Source of the DNA: Aquicoccus porphyridii
GTDB taxonomy: Bacteria > Pseudomonadota > Alphaproteobacteria > Rhodobacterales > Rhodobacteraceae
Reading direction: 5' to 3'
Length of the DNA stretch: 64,000 nucleotides
Assembly (NCBI RefSeq): GCF_008369105.1
Contig: NZ_VINQ01000020.1
Coordinates: 1 to 64,000, forward strand
The position numbers were made by a program, and so were the translations under genes. Positions 1 through 8,983 of the stretch are shown here, in pieces (position 1 is the stretch's first letter; each line of letters opens with the position of its first letter). The notes under the pieces are model-generated. The model ran no database searches and was not told where the DNA came from. It saw nothing but the letters and a program-made list of their open reading frames with translations.

Positions 1-1
1 T

Positions 2-76
2 GCGCGCGAGGATCTGCGCGACGGGTTGATGGAATATCTTCAGGACCTTTTGCATGTGGACAGGGCGGCGCAGTAA
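2..76 (+). CDS. 3' end of a gene, possibly galU (UTP-glucose-1-phosphate uridylyltransferase)
   Basis: Only the last 24 codons are visible, ending in TAA at 74-76. The peptide is acidic/helical (AREDLRDGLMEYLQDLL...). It sits 27 bp upstream of a galE start, and galU-galE is a common order in alphaproteobacteria, so a GalU C-terminus is a reasonable guess from context. The peptide itself is too short for a firm family assignment. Confidence 0.4.
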   Translation, partial: AREDLRDGLMEYLQDLLHVDRAAQ

Positions 77-103
77 GCCCGCGTTCCGGGCCGGAGGGCA
101 ATC

Positions 104-151
104 GTGACGACAGTTCTGGTAACGGGCGGAGCGGGTTATATCGGCTCGTAA
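104..151 (+). pseudogene. galE: galE 5' fragment (UDP-glucose 4-epimerase), truncated after 15 codons
   Basis: A GTG start at 104 with a GGAGG ribosome site at about 93-97 opens the peptide VTTVLVTGGAGYIGS, the Rossmann NAD-binding GxxGxxG start of UDP-glucose 4-epimerase. The reading frame hits TAA at 149-151, exactly where the conserved continuation should be, and what follows has no epimerase sequence. The other ~310 residues are absent from the visible DNA. The break lies just upstream of insertion-sequence remnants (285-1532), so mobile DNA probably split or deleted the gene. The 133 bp between the break and the first IS are unassigned. Confidence 0.8.
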
Positions 152-284
152 TGGAGTGGCAAATTGGCGGGCACGGAGCGTTGGGTACTTATTCTTCTGT
201 GGAGCTTGCGGGAGGAGTTATGATGAAAGTTCACATTCGGGTCGGCTTTTGTCACTGGGGAGTGGAAAGAACGTGGGGATTAGG

Positions 285-1337
285 TGTTCAGTCCCGGCAT
301 CTGGTGGATCGGATTTAGGATGAAACGATCTGGCTCTGAAGTCCAGATCTTGCAGATGTATTCGTAGGGCGTGAGGCCGCTGAGCGTCTTGAGTCTGCGA
401 GCGAAGTTGTATGCGTCCATGAAGTCGCCGAGGTGGGTGCGCAACTGGTCGTGACTGTCGTAGTGGAAGCGTTTGATGGTCGCGTCTTTGATCGTGCGGT
501 TCATCCGCTCGACCTGGCCGTTGGTCCATGGGTGGTTTGGCTTCGTCAGCCGATGCTCGATCCCATTCGCCTCGCAGATCATGTCGAACCGCATCTGCCT
601 TGAATATGCGGTGTTGCGGTTCCGGGGCTGATCGGCGAACTGGATCCCGTTATCGGTCAAGATCGTCTGGATCCGGTAAGGGACCATCTCCAACAGGTGT
701 TCCAGGGACTCCCAGGCCGTCCGCCTATCGGCTTTCTCGACCAGTTAGGTGACCGCGAACTTGCTGGTCCGGTCGATGGCAACGAAAAGATAGAGCTTGC
801 CCTCCGCGGTTTGTACCTCTGCGATGTCGATGTGGAAAAAGCCGATAGGGTAGCGCTTGAACTGCCGCCGCTTTGGCTTGTCACCCTCGACATCTGGCAA
901 GCGCGAGATGCCATGCCGCTGAAGACACCGATGCAGTGCCGACCGTGTCAGGTGGGGGATAGACGGCTGAAGAGCATAGAGGCAATCATCCAGCGGCAGT
1001 AGTGTGTGCCGCCGGAATGCGACGATCATTGCCTCCTTCCGCTTCGGTGAGAACGGTCGAACGAGGCTCCTTAGGCCCGGTCTTCAAGTCCTCGACCGTC
1101 GCACGCTTGCGCCACTTTGCGACGGTTTTGGAGTTGATGCCCAGCTCCTTGCTCAGTTGCGCGAGCGAAGCTTGCCCCTCTCGGGATCATGCTGCGCATA
1201 ACCCTGCCGGGCAGTGAATCGCTGTATTGCAGCTCTGACGGCGTGCGTGGTCGTGGCGCTCCCGTGACGAACTTGTCCCATAATGCTTCCTTCCAAGCCT
1301 GAGAAAGGATCGCACCATCAAACCGTGGGATCAAACA
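285..1337 (-). mobile_element. IS481-family insertion sequence, decayed (copy 1)
   Basis: The minus strand encodes a DDE transposase in pieces. The start is ATGGGACAAGTTCG near 1282. An HTH part (ASLAQLSKELGINSKTVAKWRKR) lies near 1100-1180 in a second frame. The catalytic middle with FHIDIAEVQTAEGKLYLFVAIDRTSKFAV is at 745-1029 and the C-terminal part with TILTDNGIQF and NGQVERMNRTIKD at 280-693. At least two frameshifts and one in-frame TAA (after FAVT, about 745) break it, so it is not functional. Terminal inverted repeats are visible: TGTTCAGTCCCGGC from 285 and TGTTTGATCCCACGG reading down from 1337. A related copy in the opposite orientation lies at 50094-51081. Confidence 0.85.
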
Positions 1338-1532
1338 TCTAGGTCGCCTGGCTGATCCCGGCTTTCCGACAGATCTCGGCAACCGGCGTGCCTTCCTCGC
1401 CCTGCTTGATGATGAGCGCCTTCTGCACGTCCGAAAACTTCGATACTTTCATGTGATTCCGCTCCTCTTCCAGCGGGGAAACCATAGCGGAAAACTCCAG
1501 CATCAAACGGTCCAGTTTTTGGGGATCAGATC
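1338..1532 (-). mobile_element. IS3-family remnant, orfA N-terminal fragment
   Basis: On the minus strand ATG at 1452 opens a 37-residue peptide, MKVSKFSDVQKALIIKQGEE...VAEICRKAGISQAT, ending in TAG at 1339. This is the start of an IS3-family OrfA (HTH_Tnp_1 region); the expected continuation after ISQAT (YFNWKKKY) is missing because the IS481 copy begins there. Upstream lies a terminal-repeat-like stretch (TGATCCCCAAAAACTGGACC reading down from about 1528). I infer that the IS481 element inserted into, or recombined with, an older IS3 element. No orfB is present. Confidence 0.7.
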
Positions 1533-1643
1533 ACACCTCAATGGCTACCCGGGATTAAAGCTGGCGGCAGCGAAATTAAACCAGCTACTCGGACACTACC
1601 CCGAGCGACAGTACGGAAAACTCGCGTCATTGGCGATAAGAAT

Positions 1644-1660
1644 TGTCCGCCAAGTGGACA
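1644..1660. promoter_or_regulatory. Palindromic operator TGTCC-N7-GGACA (site 1, upstream of P450)
   Basis: TGTCC GCCAAGT GGACA lies 65 bp upstream of the P450 start. The same 5-7-5 palindrome occurs at 7225, 9837 and 11995, always upstream of genes of the same catabolic cluster. Inferred operator of the IclR protein encoded at 8984. Confidence 0.65.
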
Positions 1661-1724
1661 TGCATGGATCGTGTCTTTTCAGGCTTAGCATCATTTCTCC
1701 ATGATTTATCCAAGAGGAGATGCC

Positions 1725-2915
1725 ATGCTAGACAACAAAAAGCACTCACACGCCGAATACGATGTCGATCTCTATTCGGATGACGCGATCCTGAACCCTT
1801 ACGACCACTACCGGGAAATTCGTGAGAGAGGGCCTGCTGTCTGGTTGCCTCGCCACAATCTCTGGGCAATCGGACGCCACGCCGATGTCCGCGCGGCCCT
1901 GGCGGCGAATGATGTGCTGATTTCCGGTCGAGGCGTCGCCGCCAACGGCAAGGTCAACGAGATCGCGAACAACAATATCCTTGCCACCGACGAGCCGACA
2001 CACGGTGAACTGCGCAAGGTCATCGCGGCCCCCGTGATGCCACGCGGTCTGGCCGCGGTGAAGGAACGCATCGTGACTACGGCGCAGGAGATGGTCGCCG
2101 GGCTCGTCGAGCGAGACGGCTTCGACGGCATGCGCGACCTTGCGCAGATCCTGCCGCTCACGGTCGTCTCGGAACTGCTGGGTCTACCGGAGTCGGGACG
2201 GCAGAACATGCTCCGCTGGGCTGCCGCATCGTTCGACGCACTTGGCGGGGCCAACGAAAGGCGCGACGCGGCCTTTCCGACGATCCTTGAGCTGCGCGAG
2301 TTCTGCAACAACGGGGCGACGCGGGCGGCGGTAAAACCCGGCAGTTGGGTGGCCGGGCTTTACGACGCGGCAGACGCTGGACTGATTGACCCAGACCTCG
2401 TTCCGCAGTTCACCCGCGATTATATCGCGCCCAGCCTTGATACCACGATCTTCGCCACCGGCCATCTGATGTATCATCTGGGCCAGAATCCCGATCAATG
2501 GGACGCGCTGCGCGCCAAGCCCCGACTGATCGCCAACGCGATCAACGAGGCAGTGCGGATCGAGGCCCCCATCCGCGGCTTCACCCGCTATGTGGTTGAG
2601 GATTACGACGTCGATGGCACGGTCATTCCGAAGGGCGATCGGGTCATCGTTCTTTTTGCGTCGGCCAACCGTGACGAGAGACGTTGGGACACCCCCGAAA
2701 AGTTCGACGTGCACCGCGTCGTGACCGATCATGTCGGTTTCGGGCATGGCGTGCATCAATGCATGGGGATGCAATTGGCCCGGCTGGAGATGCGCTCCAT
2801 CCTTGAGGCCATGATCGACCACGTGGCCCGGATCGAAACCGGCGAACCAGTGTTCGAGATCAACAACGTCCTGCGTGGATATCGGGAATTGCCGATGCGG
2901 TTCATTTCCGCTTGA
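1725..2915 (+). CDS. Cytochrome P450 (class I bacterial, CYP199-like)
   Basis: Predicted heme-thiolate monooxygenase of 396 residues, a normal length for soluble class I bacterial P450s. Visible marks: heme-binding loop FGHGVHQCMG with Cys346 as thiolate ligand, ExxR as EAVR (E275-R278), and the I-helix acid/threonine pair in SLDTT (D239-T241). The SLDTT form recalls CYP199-type para-substituted benzoate O-demethylases, a weak family hint. I chose ATG 1725 because AGGAG (1715-1719) lies 5 bases upstream; ATG 1701 lacks a good site. Electrons probably come from the ferredoxin and reductase at 12998-14496, 10 kb downstream but apparently in the same regulon. Hydroxylase genes, a ring-cleavage enzyme and a hydrolase nearby suggest an O-demethylation or ring hydroxylation step. 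Substrate unknown. Confidence 0.93.
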   Translation: MLDNKKHSHAEYDVDLYSDDAILNPYDHYREIRERGPAVWLPRHNLWAIGRHADVRAALAANDVLISGRGVAANGKVNEIANNNILATDEPTHGELRKVIAAPVMPRGLAAVKERIVTTAQEMVAGLVERDGFDGMRDLAQILPLTVVSELLGLPESGRQNMLRWAAASFDALGGANERRDAAFPTILELREFCNNGATRAAVKPGSWVAGLYDAADAGLIDPDLVPQFTRDYIAPSLDTTIFATGHLMYHLGQNPDQWDALRAKPRLIANAINEAVRIEAPIRGFTRYVVEDYDVDGTVIPKGDRVIVLFASANRDERRWDTPEKFDVHRVVTDHVGFGHGVHQCMGMQLARLEMRSILEAMIDHVARIETGEPVFEINNVLRGYRELPMRFISA

Positions 2916-2969
2916 GGTCGCCGCAGCGACGGGCATGTCGGGGACCGCTCAAACAGGGGGGCACGGCCC

Positions 2970-3605
2970 ATGCTGACGTTCTTTCATTCTCCAGGGAGTT
3001 GTTCCAACGGAATCCTCTACCTGCTGCACGAGGTTGGAGCGAAATTCCACTACACGATTGTAGATCTGCGCCGGGGCGACCAGCGTCAGGAGAGCTATCT
3101 TGCGCTGAATCCCAAGGGCAAGGTTCCGGCGCTGCGTATTCCGGGCGGTGCCGTATTGACCGAGTTCCAGGCCATCGCCACTTGGCTGGCGGACGCCTAT
3201 CCCAAGGCCGGGCTTCAGCCATCCGATCCGCTGGGAAAGGCCCGGATGATCGAGGCCCTGGATTTCATTGTCGGCTCGGTCCACATGCGCGGGTTCACCT
3301 TTGTGAAGATGCCAGGCAAGTTCCATGCCGATCCTGAAGCCCAGGCTGCGATCAAGGCGCATGGACGCGCGGAAGTCGACAACGGCCTGTCCCTGTTGTC
3401 CAAATATCTGGGCGAGAAGGATTACCTGCTTGGGCATTTTTCGGCCGCGGACGCGGGGCTGCTCTACATACTCATATGGGCAGAGGAAGAGGGTTTTGCC
3501 CTGCCGCCGAACCTTGCCGCCTGCCTGACACGGCTACGCGCCCGGCCCGCATTTACGGCCGCCAAGCCCAGCCTACACCGTCCCTCTGCCCTGTCCGCCC
3601 AGTGA
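2970..3605 (+). CDS. Glutathione S-transferase family protein
   Basis: A 211-residue two-domain GST. The N-terminal thioredoxin-like domain begins MLTFFHSPGSCSNGI, matching the SPGxCS start of beta-class bacterial GSTs with the usual Cys/Ser near residue 10, followed by NPKGKVPAL (cis-Pro) and the glutathione-contact region TEFQAIATWLA. The C-terminal helical domain contains LLGHFSAADAGLLYI. It lies between the P450 and a flavin hydroxylase in one operon, so it may isomerise or conjugate a ring-cleavage or reactive intermediate, as maleylpyruvate isomerases do. The final 20 residues look atypical (Pro/Ser-rich). Specific reaction unknown. Confidence 0.85.
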   Translation: MLTFFHSPGSCSNGILYLLHEVGAKFHYTIVDLRRGDQRQESYLALNPKGKVPALRIPGGAVLTEFQAIATWLADAYPKAGLQPSDPLGKARMIEALDFIVGSVHMRGFTFVKMPGKFHADPEAQAAIKAHGRAEVDNGLSLLSKYLGEKDYLLGHFSAADAGLLYILIWAEEEGFALPPNLAACLTRLRARPAFTAAKPSLHRPSALSAQ

Positions 3606-3692
3606 ACATCTCTGGGGCGTCGATGGACACGCGCATCCGGAGGAGCCGAAAAAGGGGGGGCAAGACCTCCGAATAAGACGAAAGGCAAAGCG

Positions 3693-5288
3693 ATGTCCCA
3701 ATTCCCGAGCGAGGTTCCGGTGGTGATCGTGGGCGCAGGTCCGACAGGCCTGACAGCAGCGAACCTGCTGGCGGCCTACGGCGTTAGATGCCTGTTGCTG
3801 GAACGGGATGCTGGACCGATGAACCTACCACGGGCCATCGTAATCGACGACGAGGGGGCGCGGACCCTGCAAGTCTTCGGGCTGGACCGAAGCTACCTCA
3901 GGGATCCGGTGGAGGGGAATGGCTCGCGCTACTACGACGATGCCGGCCAGTGCTTTGCTGCGACGGGGCAGGGGCCCCGCAATTTCGGTTTCGCCAAGCG
4001 GATGTTCATCTTTCAGCCTGAACTGGAGGCCGCGTTGCGCGAGCGGCTGGACGAGCAGGCCCCCGAAACGCTGCGCTTCGGCGCGGAGGTGACAGCAATC
4101 GAGCAGGCAGAAGATTACGCGATAGTCGAGGCGGTCGAGTTCGACGGGAAGGTGCACCGCATCCGCACGCAATGGGTGTTGGCATGCGACGGGGGGCGCA
4201 GCCCGATCCGCGAGAGGCTGGCCATCCCGATGTCAGGCAACACCTACGAGGAGGATTGGATTGTCGTCGACACGTTGAACGATACCGACGATACGCTTTT
4301 CTCCAAGTTCTTCTGTAGCGATGTCCGCCCCACGGTCAGCGTGCCCGCGCCGAATGGCGGTCGGCGCTACGAATTCATGCTGTTGCCCGGCGAAACACGC
4401 GAGAAGGTACTGGAGGACGCGTTCCTCGAAAAGCTTTTGGCGCCGCTGAGACCGTGGCGGCCGACGGATATCCTGCGGCGGACGGTCTACACCTTTCATG
4501 CCCGCATGGCGGAGCGGTTCCGCGAAGGGCGAATCCTGCTAATGGGCGATGCCGCGCACCTGACGCCGCCCTTTGCCGGGCAGGGCATGAACGCCGGACT
4601 CCGCGACGCGCACAATGTGGCTTGGAAGCTGGCCTGCATTGTCGGAGGCGGTGCTGCGGACGTGATGGACAGCTACGAGACGGAGCGCCGCAAGCCTGCC
4701 TGGGACATGATCCAGCTGGCCGTCGCCATGGGCAGCATCGTGATGCCCGCCGGGCGCGACCAAGTGATGTTCCGCGATCTGCTTCTGCAGGCGCTGGAGC
4801 CGTTTCCGAACGTCCGGGACTACTTGATTCACATGCGGTTCAAGCCCAAGCCGCGCTATGGGGCGGGGTTGTTCCTCGGGCTGGAAGCGCCGGAATTCGT
4901 CGCCTCGCTGGTAGGCGAGATGATCCCGCAGCCGTTGCTCGCCTCCGACGGGCGACTGGACGACACGCTTGGACCGGGCTTCGCACTGATTGCGCAGGAC
5001 GAGGCGGGCGCGGCGGCTTTGAAGGCCGTCAGGCACGACAGTTTCATGGGCCTGCCGTTGGCACGGGTTCACCTGGACACGGCGGGCAGGGGGGCCGCGC
5101 TGGCGCCGGCCGACCCGGTCATTGCCCGGCCGTTCCGCACGCACCGCGACCAGTTGCTGCTGGTCCGGCCTGACCGCTACTGCGCCGCCGCCTTCGCCCC
5201 CGGTGATGTCGAGACGGCGCTCGAAACCTATGCCGCTCGCCTGAAAGCGGCGGGAGCTGTGCGGAAGGTCGATGGCCTGCCGACCTGA
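3693..5288 (+). CDS. FAD-dependent aromatic hydroxylase (MhpA/PheA-like group A flavoprotein monooxygenase)
   Basis: A 531-residue single-component flavoprotein hydroxylase. It shows the N-terminal FAD Rossmann GAGPTG (14-19), the DG motif ACDGGRSPIRE (164-173) and the GD motif GDAAHLTPPFAGQGMNAGLRD (from 285), followed by the extended C-terminal domain usual in MhpA, resorcinol and 3-hydroxyphenylpropionate hydroxylases. Such enzymes use NAD(P)H and O2 to add an ortho hydroxyl to a phenolic ring, making a catecholic or hydroquinol substrate for ring cleavage. The VOC dioxygenase at 9948 is the natural next step. An RBS-like AAAGG precedes ATG 3693. Substrate cannot be read from the sequence. 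Confidence 0.9.
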   Translation: MSQFPSEVPVVIVGAGPTGLTAANLLAAYGVRCLLLERDAGPMNLPRAIVIDDEGARTLQVFGLDRSYLRDPVEGNGSRYYDDAGQCFAATGQGPRNFGFAKRMFIFQPELEAALRERLDEQAPETLRFGAEVTAIEQAEDYAIVEAVEFDGKVHRIRTQWVLACDGGRSPIRERLAIPMSGNTYEEDWIVVDTLNDTDDTLFSKFFCSDVRPTVSVPAPNGGRRYEFMLLPGETREKVLEDAFLEKLLAPLRPWRPTDILRRTVYTFHARMAERFREGRILLMGDAAHLTPPFAGQGMNAGLRDAHNVAWKLACIVGGGAADVMDSYETERRKPAWDMIQLAVAMGSIVMPAGRDQVMFRDLLLQALEPFPNVRDYLIHMRFKPKPRYGAGLFLGLEAPEFVASLVGEMIPQPLLASDGRLDDTLGPGFALIAQDEAGAAALKAVRHDSFMGLPLARVHLDTAGRGAALAPADPVIARPFRTHRDQLLLVRPDRYCAAAFAPGDVETALETYAARLKAAGAVRKVDGLPT

Positions 5289-5371
5289 GCGTCGGCGGGG
5301 TCCATGCCGATCGGCCAGAGCTTGCGCGGCGGGGAGGCCGCGCCAAAGGAGAAAGACGGGGAGGAGAAAGC

Positions 5372-5890
5372 ATGAACATGATTTGGACGCGATCTTTGGG
5401 GCTGGCGCTGGTAGGCTTCACCGGGCTTCTTGTACTGGCACTGATGACCACGCTCGACGTGCTTCTGCGCTGGCTCTTCAAGGCGCCGCTGCAGGGGGTA
5501 AACGATGTGAGTTCCGTCGTGATGGCGGTGGTGATTGCCGCCTGCATCCCCGCCAACCTCGCGATGAAGCAGAACATCCGGGTGGAGGTTTTCGGAGCGC
5601 TTGGCGGACGCTTGGTGCACAAACTTCTCGAAACTCTGTCGAGCGCCCTGACCCTCTTCTTCATCCTGTTGATCGCGTGGCAGTTCGTGCCCTACGCAGC
5701 CTCTCTCAAGGCCAACGGCGACCGGACATGGGTGCTTGGCTGGCCGGTTTGGCCGTGGTGGAGCGTGGCCGCCGTGATGATGTGGCTGGCCGCCTTCGTG
5801 CAGGCAATGGTTTTTGCCATCGACGCCGCCGCCCTGTTCCGCCGGAGCGACGAGTCACCGTCGCATAACGACACGCCGTCCGCCGCGTGA
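5372..5890 (+). CDS. TRAP transporter small permease (DctQ type)
   Basis: A 172-residue integral membrane protein with four hydrophobic segments (about 9-31, 46-66, 85-108, 128-150), the normal DctQ topology. It is preceded by GGGGAGGAGAAAGC, a strong ribosome site. It is followed 28 bp later by the large permease and then by the binding protein, giving a complete tripartite TRAP importer. Such importers take up carboxylates, including aromatic acids, driven by the sodium gradient. Placement inside the hydroxylase cluster suggests that it imports the aromatic substrate. Confidence 0.9.
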   Translation: MNMIWTRSLGLALVGFTGLLVLALMTTLDVLLRWLFKAPLQGVNDVSSVVMAVVIAACIPANLAMKQNIRVEVFGALGGRLVHKLLETLSSALTLFFILLIAWQFVPYAASLKANGDRTWVLGWPVWPWWSVAAVMMWLAAFVQAMVFAIDAAALFRRSDESPSHNDTPSAA

Positions 5891-5918
5891 CTGGCTCAAG
5901 AGACTCAGGGACATAGAC

Positions 5919-7220
5919 ATGGATCCTCTCATCCTCGCCTTGCTGGGCTGCTGCGCCATGATGCTGCTGATTGTGTTGCACGTGCCAATCGGCATCTCCA
6001 TGGCCCTCGTCGGTGTCGTCGGTTTCGCGCAGGTCGTGGGCTGGGGGCCGGCGTTGTCGCTCATGGCCAGCGAACCCGCCTCGGCGATGAGCTCACTTGA
6101 CCTCGCCGTCATCCCACTCTTCATGCTTATGGGCAGCCTCGCCGCGGCGGGAGGCTTGGCCACGGACGTCTACGACATGGCGGGCGCGCTCTTTGGGCAC
6201 AGGCGGGGCGGTCTTGCTACCACAACCGTTGTTGCCAGCGCGGGTTTCGGCGCAATCTGCGGATCGGGAGTTGCGACAACCGCGACCTTCGGTCGGGTCG
6301 CCATGCCGGAGATGCTGGCGCACAAGTACCGCCCAGGCCTCGCCTCGGGCGCCATCGCGGCAGGGGGGACGCTGGGTATCATCGTGCCACCCTCGGCGAT
6401 GATGATCCTATATGCGGTGCTGACCGAGCAATCAGTGCTGGAGCTCTTCAGCGCCGCGATCATTCCGGCGATTCTGGCCGTGGTATTTTATACCGTCGCG
6501 GTGCAAGTCACGGTTTGGCGCGATCCGGACGCTGCCCCGAAATCTGAAAAACTGCCGCTTCGCGACAGGCTGGCGGCTATAGGCCGGGCCTGGGGCGTGA
6601 TCCTGCTGGCCGTGGTGGTGTTGGGCGGGATCTATTCCGGCATCTTCACCGTGAACGAGGCGGCGGCGATAGGCGTCGTCATTGCCTTTTTCTTTGCGCT
6701 TCTGCGCAAGCGGCTGGACAGGTCGACCTTTCTGCGGGTGATGGCCGAGGCGAGCGGTTCGACTGCGATGATCTACCTGATGGTTTTCGGCGCGACGATC
6801 TTTTCTTACTTCATTTCCGTCACTGGGGGCGCGCACTTCATAGTCTCGGCGATTTCGGACAGTTCGGTCTCGCCGCTTGCGGTAATCCTCGGCATCCTGC
6901 TGCTATACATATGTCTTGGCGCCTTCTTCGACGAGGTCGCCGCCATGGTCATTACGCTGCCCTTCGTGATCCCGGTGATCCAGGGCTTCGGCTATGACCT
7001 GGTCTGGTGGGGCATCGTCAACGTCGTGGTGATCGGCATCGGAATGATCACCCCGCCGATCGGAATCAACGTGATGCTGCTGAACTCGATGTATCGGGAC
7101 ATCCGCATCACCACGATCTACCGCGGGATCGTGCCTTTCCTGCTGGCAGACCTCGCGAGGCTGATAGTGCTCGTACTGTTCCCGCCGCTCACCCTTTGGT
7201 TGCCCGCCATTATCGGATGA
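5919..7220 (+). CDS. TRAP transporter large permease (DctM type)
   Basis: A 433-residue, very hydrophobic protein with about a dozen membrane segments. It contains signatures of the DctM family such as GGTLGIIVPPSAMMILYAVLTEQS and the symmetric second half ITPPIGINVMLLN. The start at 5919 (MDPLILALLG) fits the family and follows AGGGA; the frame stays open back to 5814 but that part overlaps dctQ. It forms the translocation channel with the DctQ-type protein just upstream. Confidence 0.93.
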   Translation: MDPLILALLGCCAMMLLIVLHVPIGISMALVGVVGFAQVVGWGPALSLMASEPASAMSSLDLAVIPLFMLMGSLAAAGGLATDVYDMAGALFGHRRGGLATTTVVASAGFGAICGSGVATTATFGRVAMPEMLAHKYRPGLASGAIAAGGTLGIIVPPSAMMILYAVLTEQSVLELFSAAIIPAILAVVFYTVAVQVTVWRDPDAAPKSEKLPLRDRLAAIGRAWGVILLAVVVLGGIYSGIFTVNEAAAIGVVIAFFFALLRKRLDRSTFLRVMAEASGSTAMIYLMVFGATIFSYFISVTGGAHFIVSAISDSSVSPLAVILGILLLYICLGAFFDEVAAMVITLPFVIPVIQGFGYDLVWWGIVNVVVIGIGMITPPIGINVMLLNSMYRDIRITTIYRGIVPFLLADLARLIVLVLFPPLTLWLPAIIG

Positions 7221-7224
7221 AAAC

Positions 7225-7241
7225 TGTTCGCCAGGCGGACA
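7225..7241. promoter_or_regulatory. Palindromic operator TGTTC-N7-GGACA (site 2, upstream of the TRAP binding protein)
   Basis: TGTTC GCCAGGC GGACA starts 5 bp after the dctM-type stop codon and 73 bp before the binding-protein start. Read on the minus strand it begins TTGTCCGCC, the same 9 bases as site 1. It implies a separate internal promoter for the abundantly needed binding protein, under the same regulator. Confidence 0.6.
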
Positions 7242-7313
7242 ATTTCCACTCGACCGTCGATAGGCTGTCGGGCTGCGGACAAGCTGAAATGCACAAGGAA
7301 CAGGGAGGAAGAC

Positions 7314-8321
7314 ATGAAATTCTTCAACATCGCCATAGCAGCGGCACTGGCGGGTGGCCTGGCCACCTCGGCCAGCCCGGAAGTGCTCCGGTTCTCGAGC
7401 TTCGAGCCGCCGGTTGCGCACATCACCAAGAACATCCTCACGGTATGGGCCGAGGATGTGACCGCTGCCTCCGAAGGCGAGCTGGATGTCCAGATGTTTC
7501 CGGGCGGTACGCTCGGCCGAAATCCGGCGCAGCAACTGAAGCTGGTCGAAGACGGCGTGGCCGACATTGCCTGGGTGATCCCCGGCTACACCCCTGGTCG
7601 ATTCAACGAGGGCACGGTGGCCGAGCTACCTTTTCTCGTAGAGAATTCTACGGTCGGGTCGAACGCCATGTGGGCACTTTTCGAATCCGGTCTGTTGAAA
7701 GGCGATTACGAGAACTTCAAGTTGATCGGGGTCATGGCCTCGCCGCCCAACGGACTCGCCAGCGCCGTCGAGATGCGCGCGCCCCGTGATCTGCAGGGCC
7801 AGAACATCCGCGCGCCTGGTCCCACGATGCTTTCGGCGATCAAGTCGCTCGACGCAGTGCCGGTCGGGGGCATCACGGGGCCGACCCTGGCAGAAAGCCT
7901 CAGCCGAGGGCTGATCTCCGGAACTTTCACGCAGTGGGGTGCGCTCGAGACATTCAGCGCCGGCGGGGTCATTGACCACTTCCTAGAGCTGCCGCTCGGT
8001 GCGACGCCTATGCTGATCGTCATGAACAAGACGAAGTACGAGAGCCTGTCGGACATGGCGAAGACGGCCATTGACGAGCATTCCGGCGCCGCCTTCTCTG
8101 ACCGCTTCGGCCGATCCTTCGACGAATACCTGATTGAGGCGAAGGATCGCATCCTGGCCGAGAACGAGATTGCAATCATCGAGCCGGACGAGGCCCTGAC
8201 CTCTCAATGGCAGGAGGCGATGTCCGTAGCGGCCGACGATTGGATCACGCAGACCGAGAACGGGCAGGTGCTCTACGATACGTTCAAGGCCGAGCTTGAA
8301 AAAGCCGCTGCCTCAAACTGA
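7314..8321 (+). CDS. TRAP transporter periplasmic substrate-binding protein (DctP type)
   Basis: A 335-residue secreted solute receptor. It starts with a signal peptide (MKFFNIAIAAALAGGLATSAS). Then follows the DctP fold, with the GELDVQMFPGGTLG segment near the start and RAPRDLQGQNIRAPG, the region carrying the Arg that usually pairs with the ligand carboxylate. GGGAGGAAGAC precedes the ATG. It delivers substrate to the DctQM pair encoded immediately upstream. Ligand unknown; the locus suggests an aromatic or related carboxylate. Confidence 0.93.
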   Translation: MKFFNIAIAAALAGGLATSASPEVLRFSSFEPPVAHITKNILTVWAEDVTAASEGELDVQMFPGGTLGRNPAQQLKLVEDGVADIAWVIPGYTPGRFNEGTVAELPFLVENSTVGSNAMWALFESGLLKGDYENFKLIGVMASPPNGLASAVEMRAPRDLQGQNIRAPGPTMLSAIKSLDAVPVGGITGPTLAESLSRGLISGTFTQWGALETFSAGGVIDHFLELPLGATPMLIVMNKTKYESLSDMAKTAIDEHSGAAFSDRFGRSFDEYLIEAKDRILAENEIAIIEPDEALTSQWQEAMSVAADDWITQTENGQVLYDTFKAELEKAAASN

Positions 8322-8376
8322 AAGGAACGCGCGGCGCGAGAGTCTCTTCGCGCCGCATGGCTTTGAAGGGCGCGGC

Positions 8377-8982
8377 ATGGCAGACGGCTTTGGCGACATC
8401 GTCGCAATCACGCAATTGATCCAGGCATGGGGTCATTGCCGCGACCAGGGCCGCTGGGGCGATCTTGCGCGGACCTTCACCCCGGACGGAACGATCAACG
8501 TTACTTGGTTCACCGGTGCCTTTTCTGATTTCGTCGGTGCCTCGCGCAAGGTGCACCAACCGCGGTCGCCTCGGATCAAGCACCTGATCGGCCTTCCGAG
8601 CGTTAATCTGCAGGGCGACAGGGCACTGGCTGAGACTAATATTCAGATCCTCGGGCGTTTCCGCTTAGACAACACCGACGTAGATTACACCTCTTACGCC
8701 CGTTTCCTCGATCGTTTGGTCCGCACCGCTGACGGCTGGAAAATCTCCGCCCGTACAGCGATCTACGAAAAGGACCGACTCGACCCCGCCGTCCCCTCGG
8801 AGGACTTCGTGCGGACCATGTCCGAAACGGATTTCTCGGGGGTGCCTGAACCGTATCGCTACCTCGGGTACCGATTGCTGATCTCGGGCCGACAGCTGCA
8901 TCCGGACATCATTTGCGACGGCTCGCCGGAGATGGGCCGCCTGCTGTCGAATGCACGACAATGGCTTGCTGTCGGAGGCTAA
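8377..8982 (+). CDS. NTF2/SnoaL-like fold protein, unknown reaction
   Basis: A 201-residue protein with the SnoaL-like/NTF2 cone fold pattern: an N-terminal helix region IVAITQLIQAWGHCRDQGRWGDLARTFTPDGTINV, then alternating strands (ALAETNIQILGRF, VDYTSYARFLDRLVRTADGWKISARTAIYEKD). Related proteins are dehydratases, isomerases and small subunits of ring-hydroxylating dioxygenases. No dioxygenase alpha subunit is nearby, so a stand-alone isomerase/dehydratase role seems likelier. The start at 8377 follows GAAGGG; the upstream ATG 8296 would overlap the binding-protein gene. It ends 1 bp before the stop of the convergent iclR gene. Confidence 0.7.
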   Translation: MADGFGDIVAITQLIQAWGHCRDQGRWGDLARTFTPDGTINVTWFTGAFSDFVGASRKVHQPRSPRIKHLIGLPSVNLQGDRALAETNIQILGRFRLDNTDVDYTSYARFLDRLVRTADGWKISARTAIYEKDRLDPAVPSEDFVRTMSETDFSGVPEPYRYLGYRLLISGRQLHPDIICDGSPEMGRLLSNARQWLAVGG

Positions 8983-8983
8983 C

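Noticed and set aside
281-1342. TAGG on both sides of IS481 copy 1 as a target duplication
   Set aside because: The right copy is separated from the element end by two bases, so it is not a clean flanking duplication; it could be chance.
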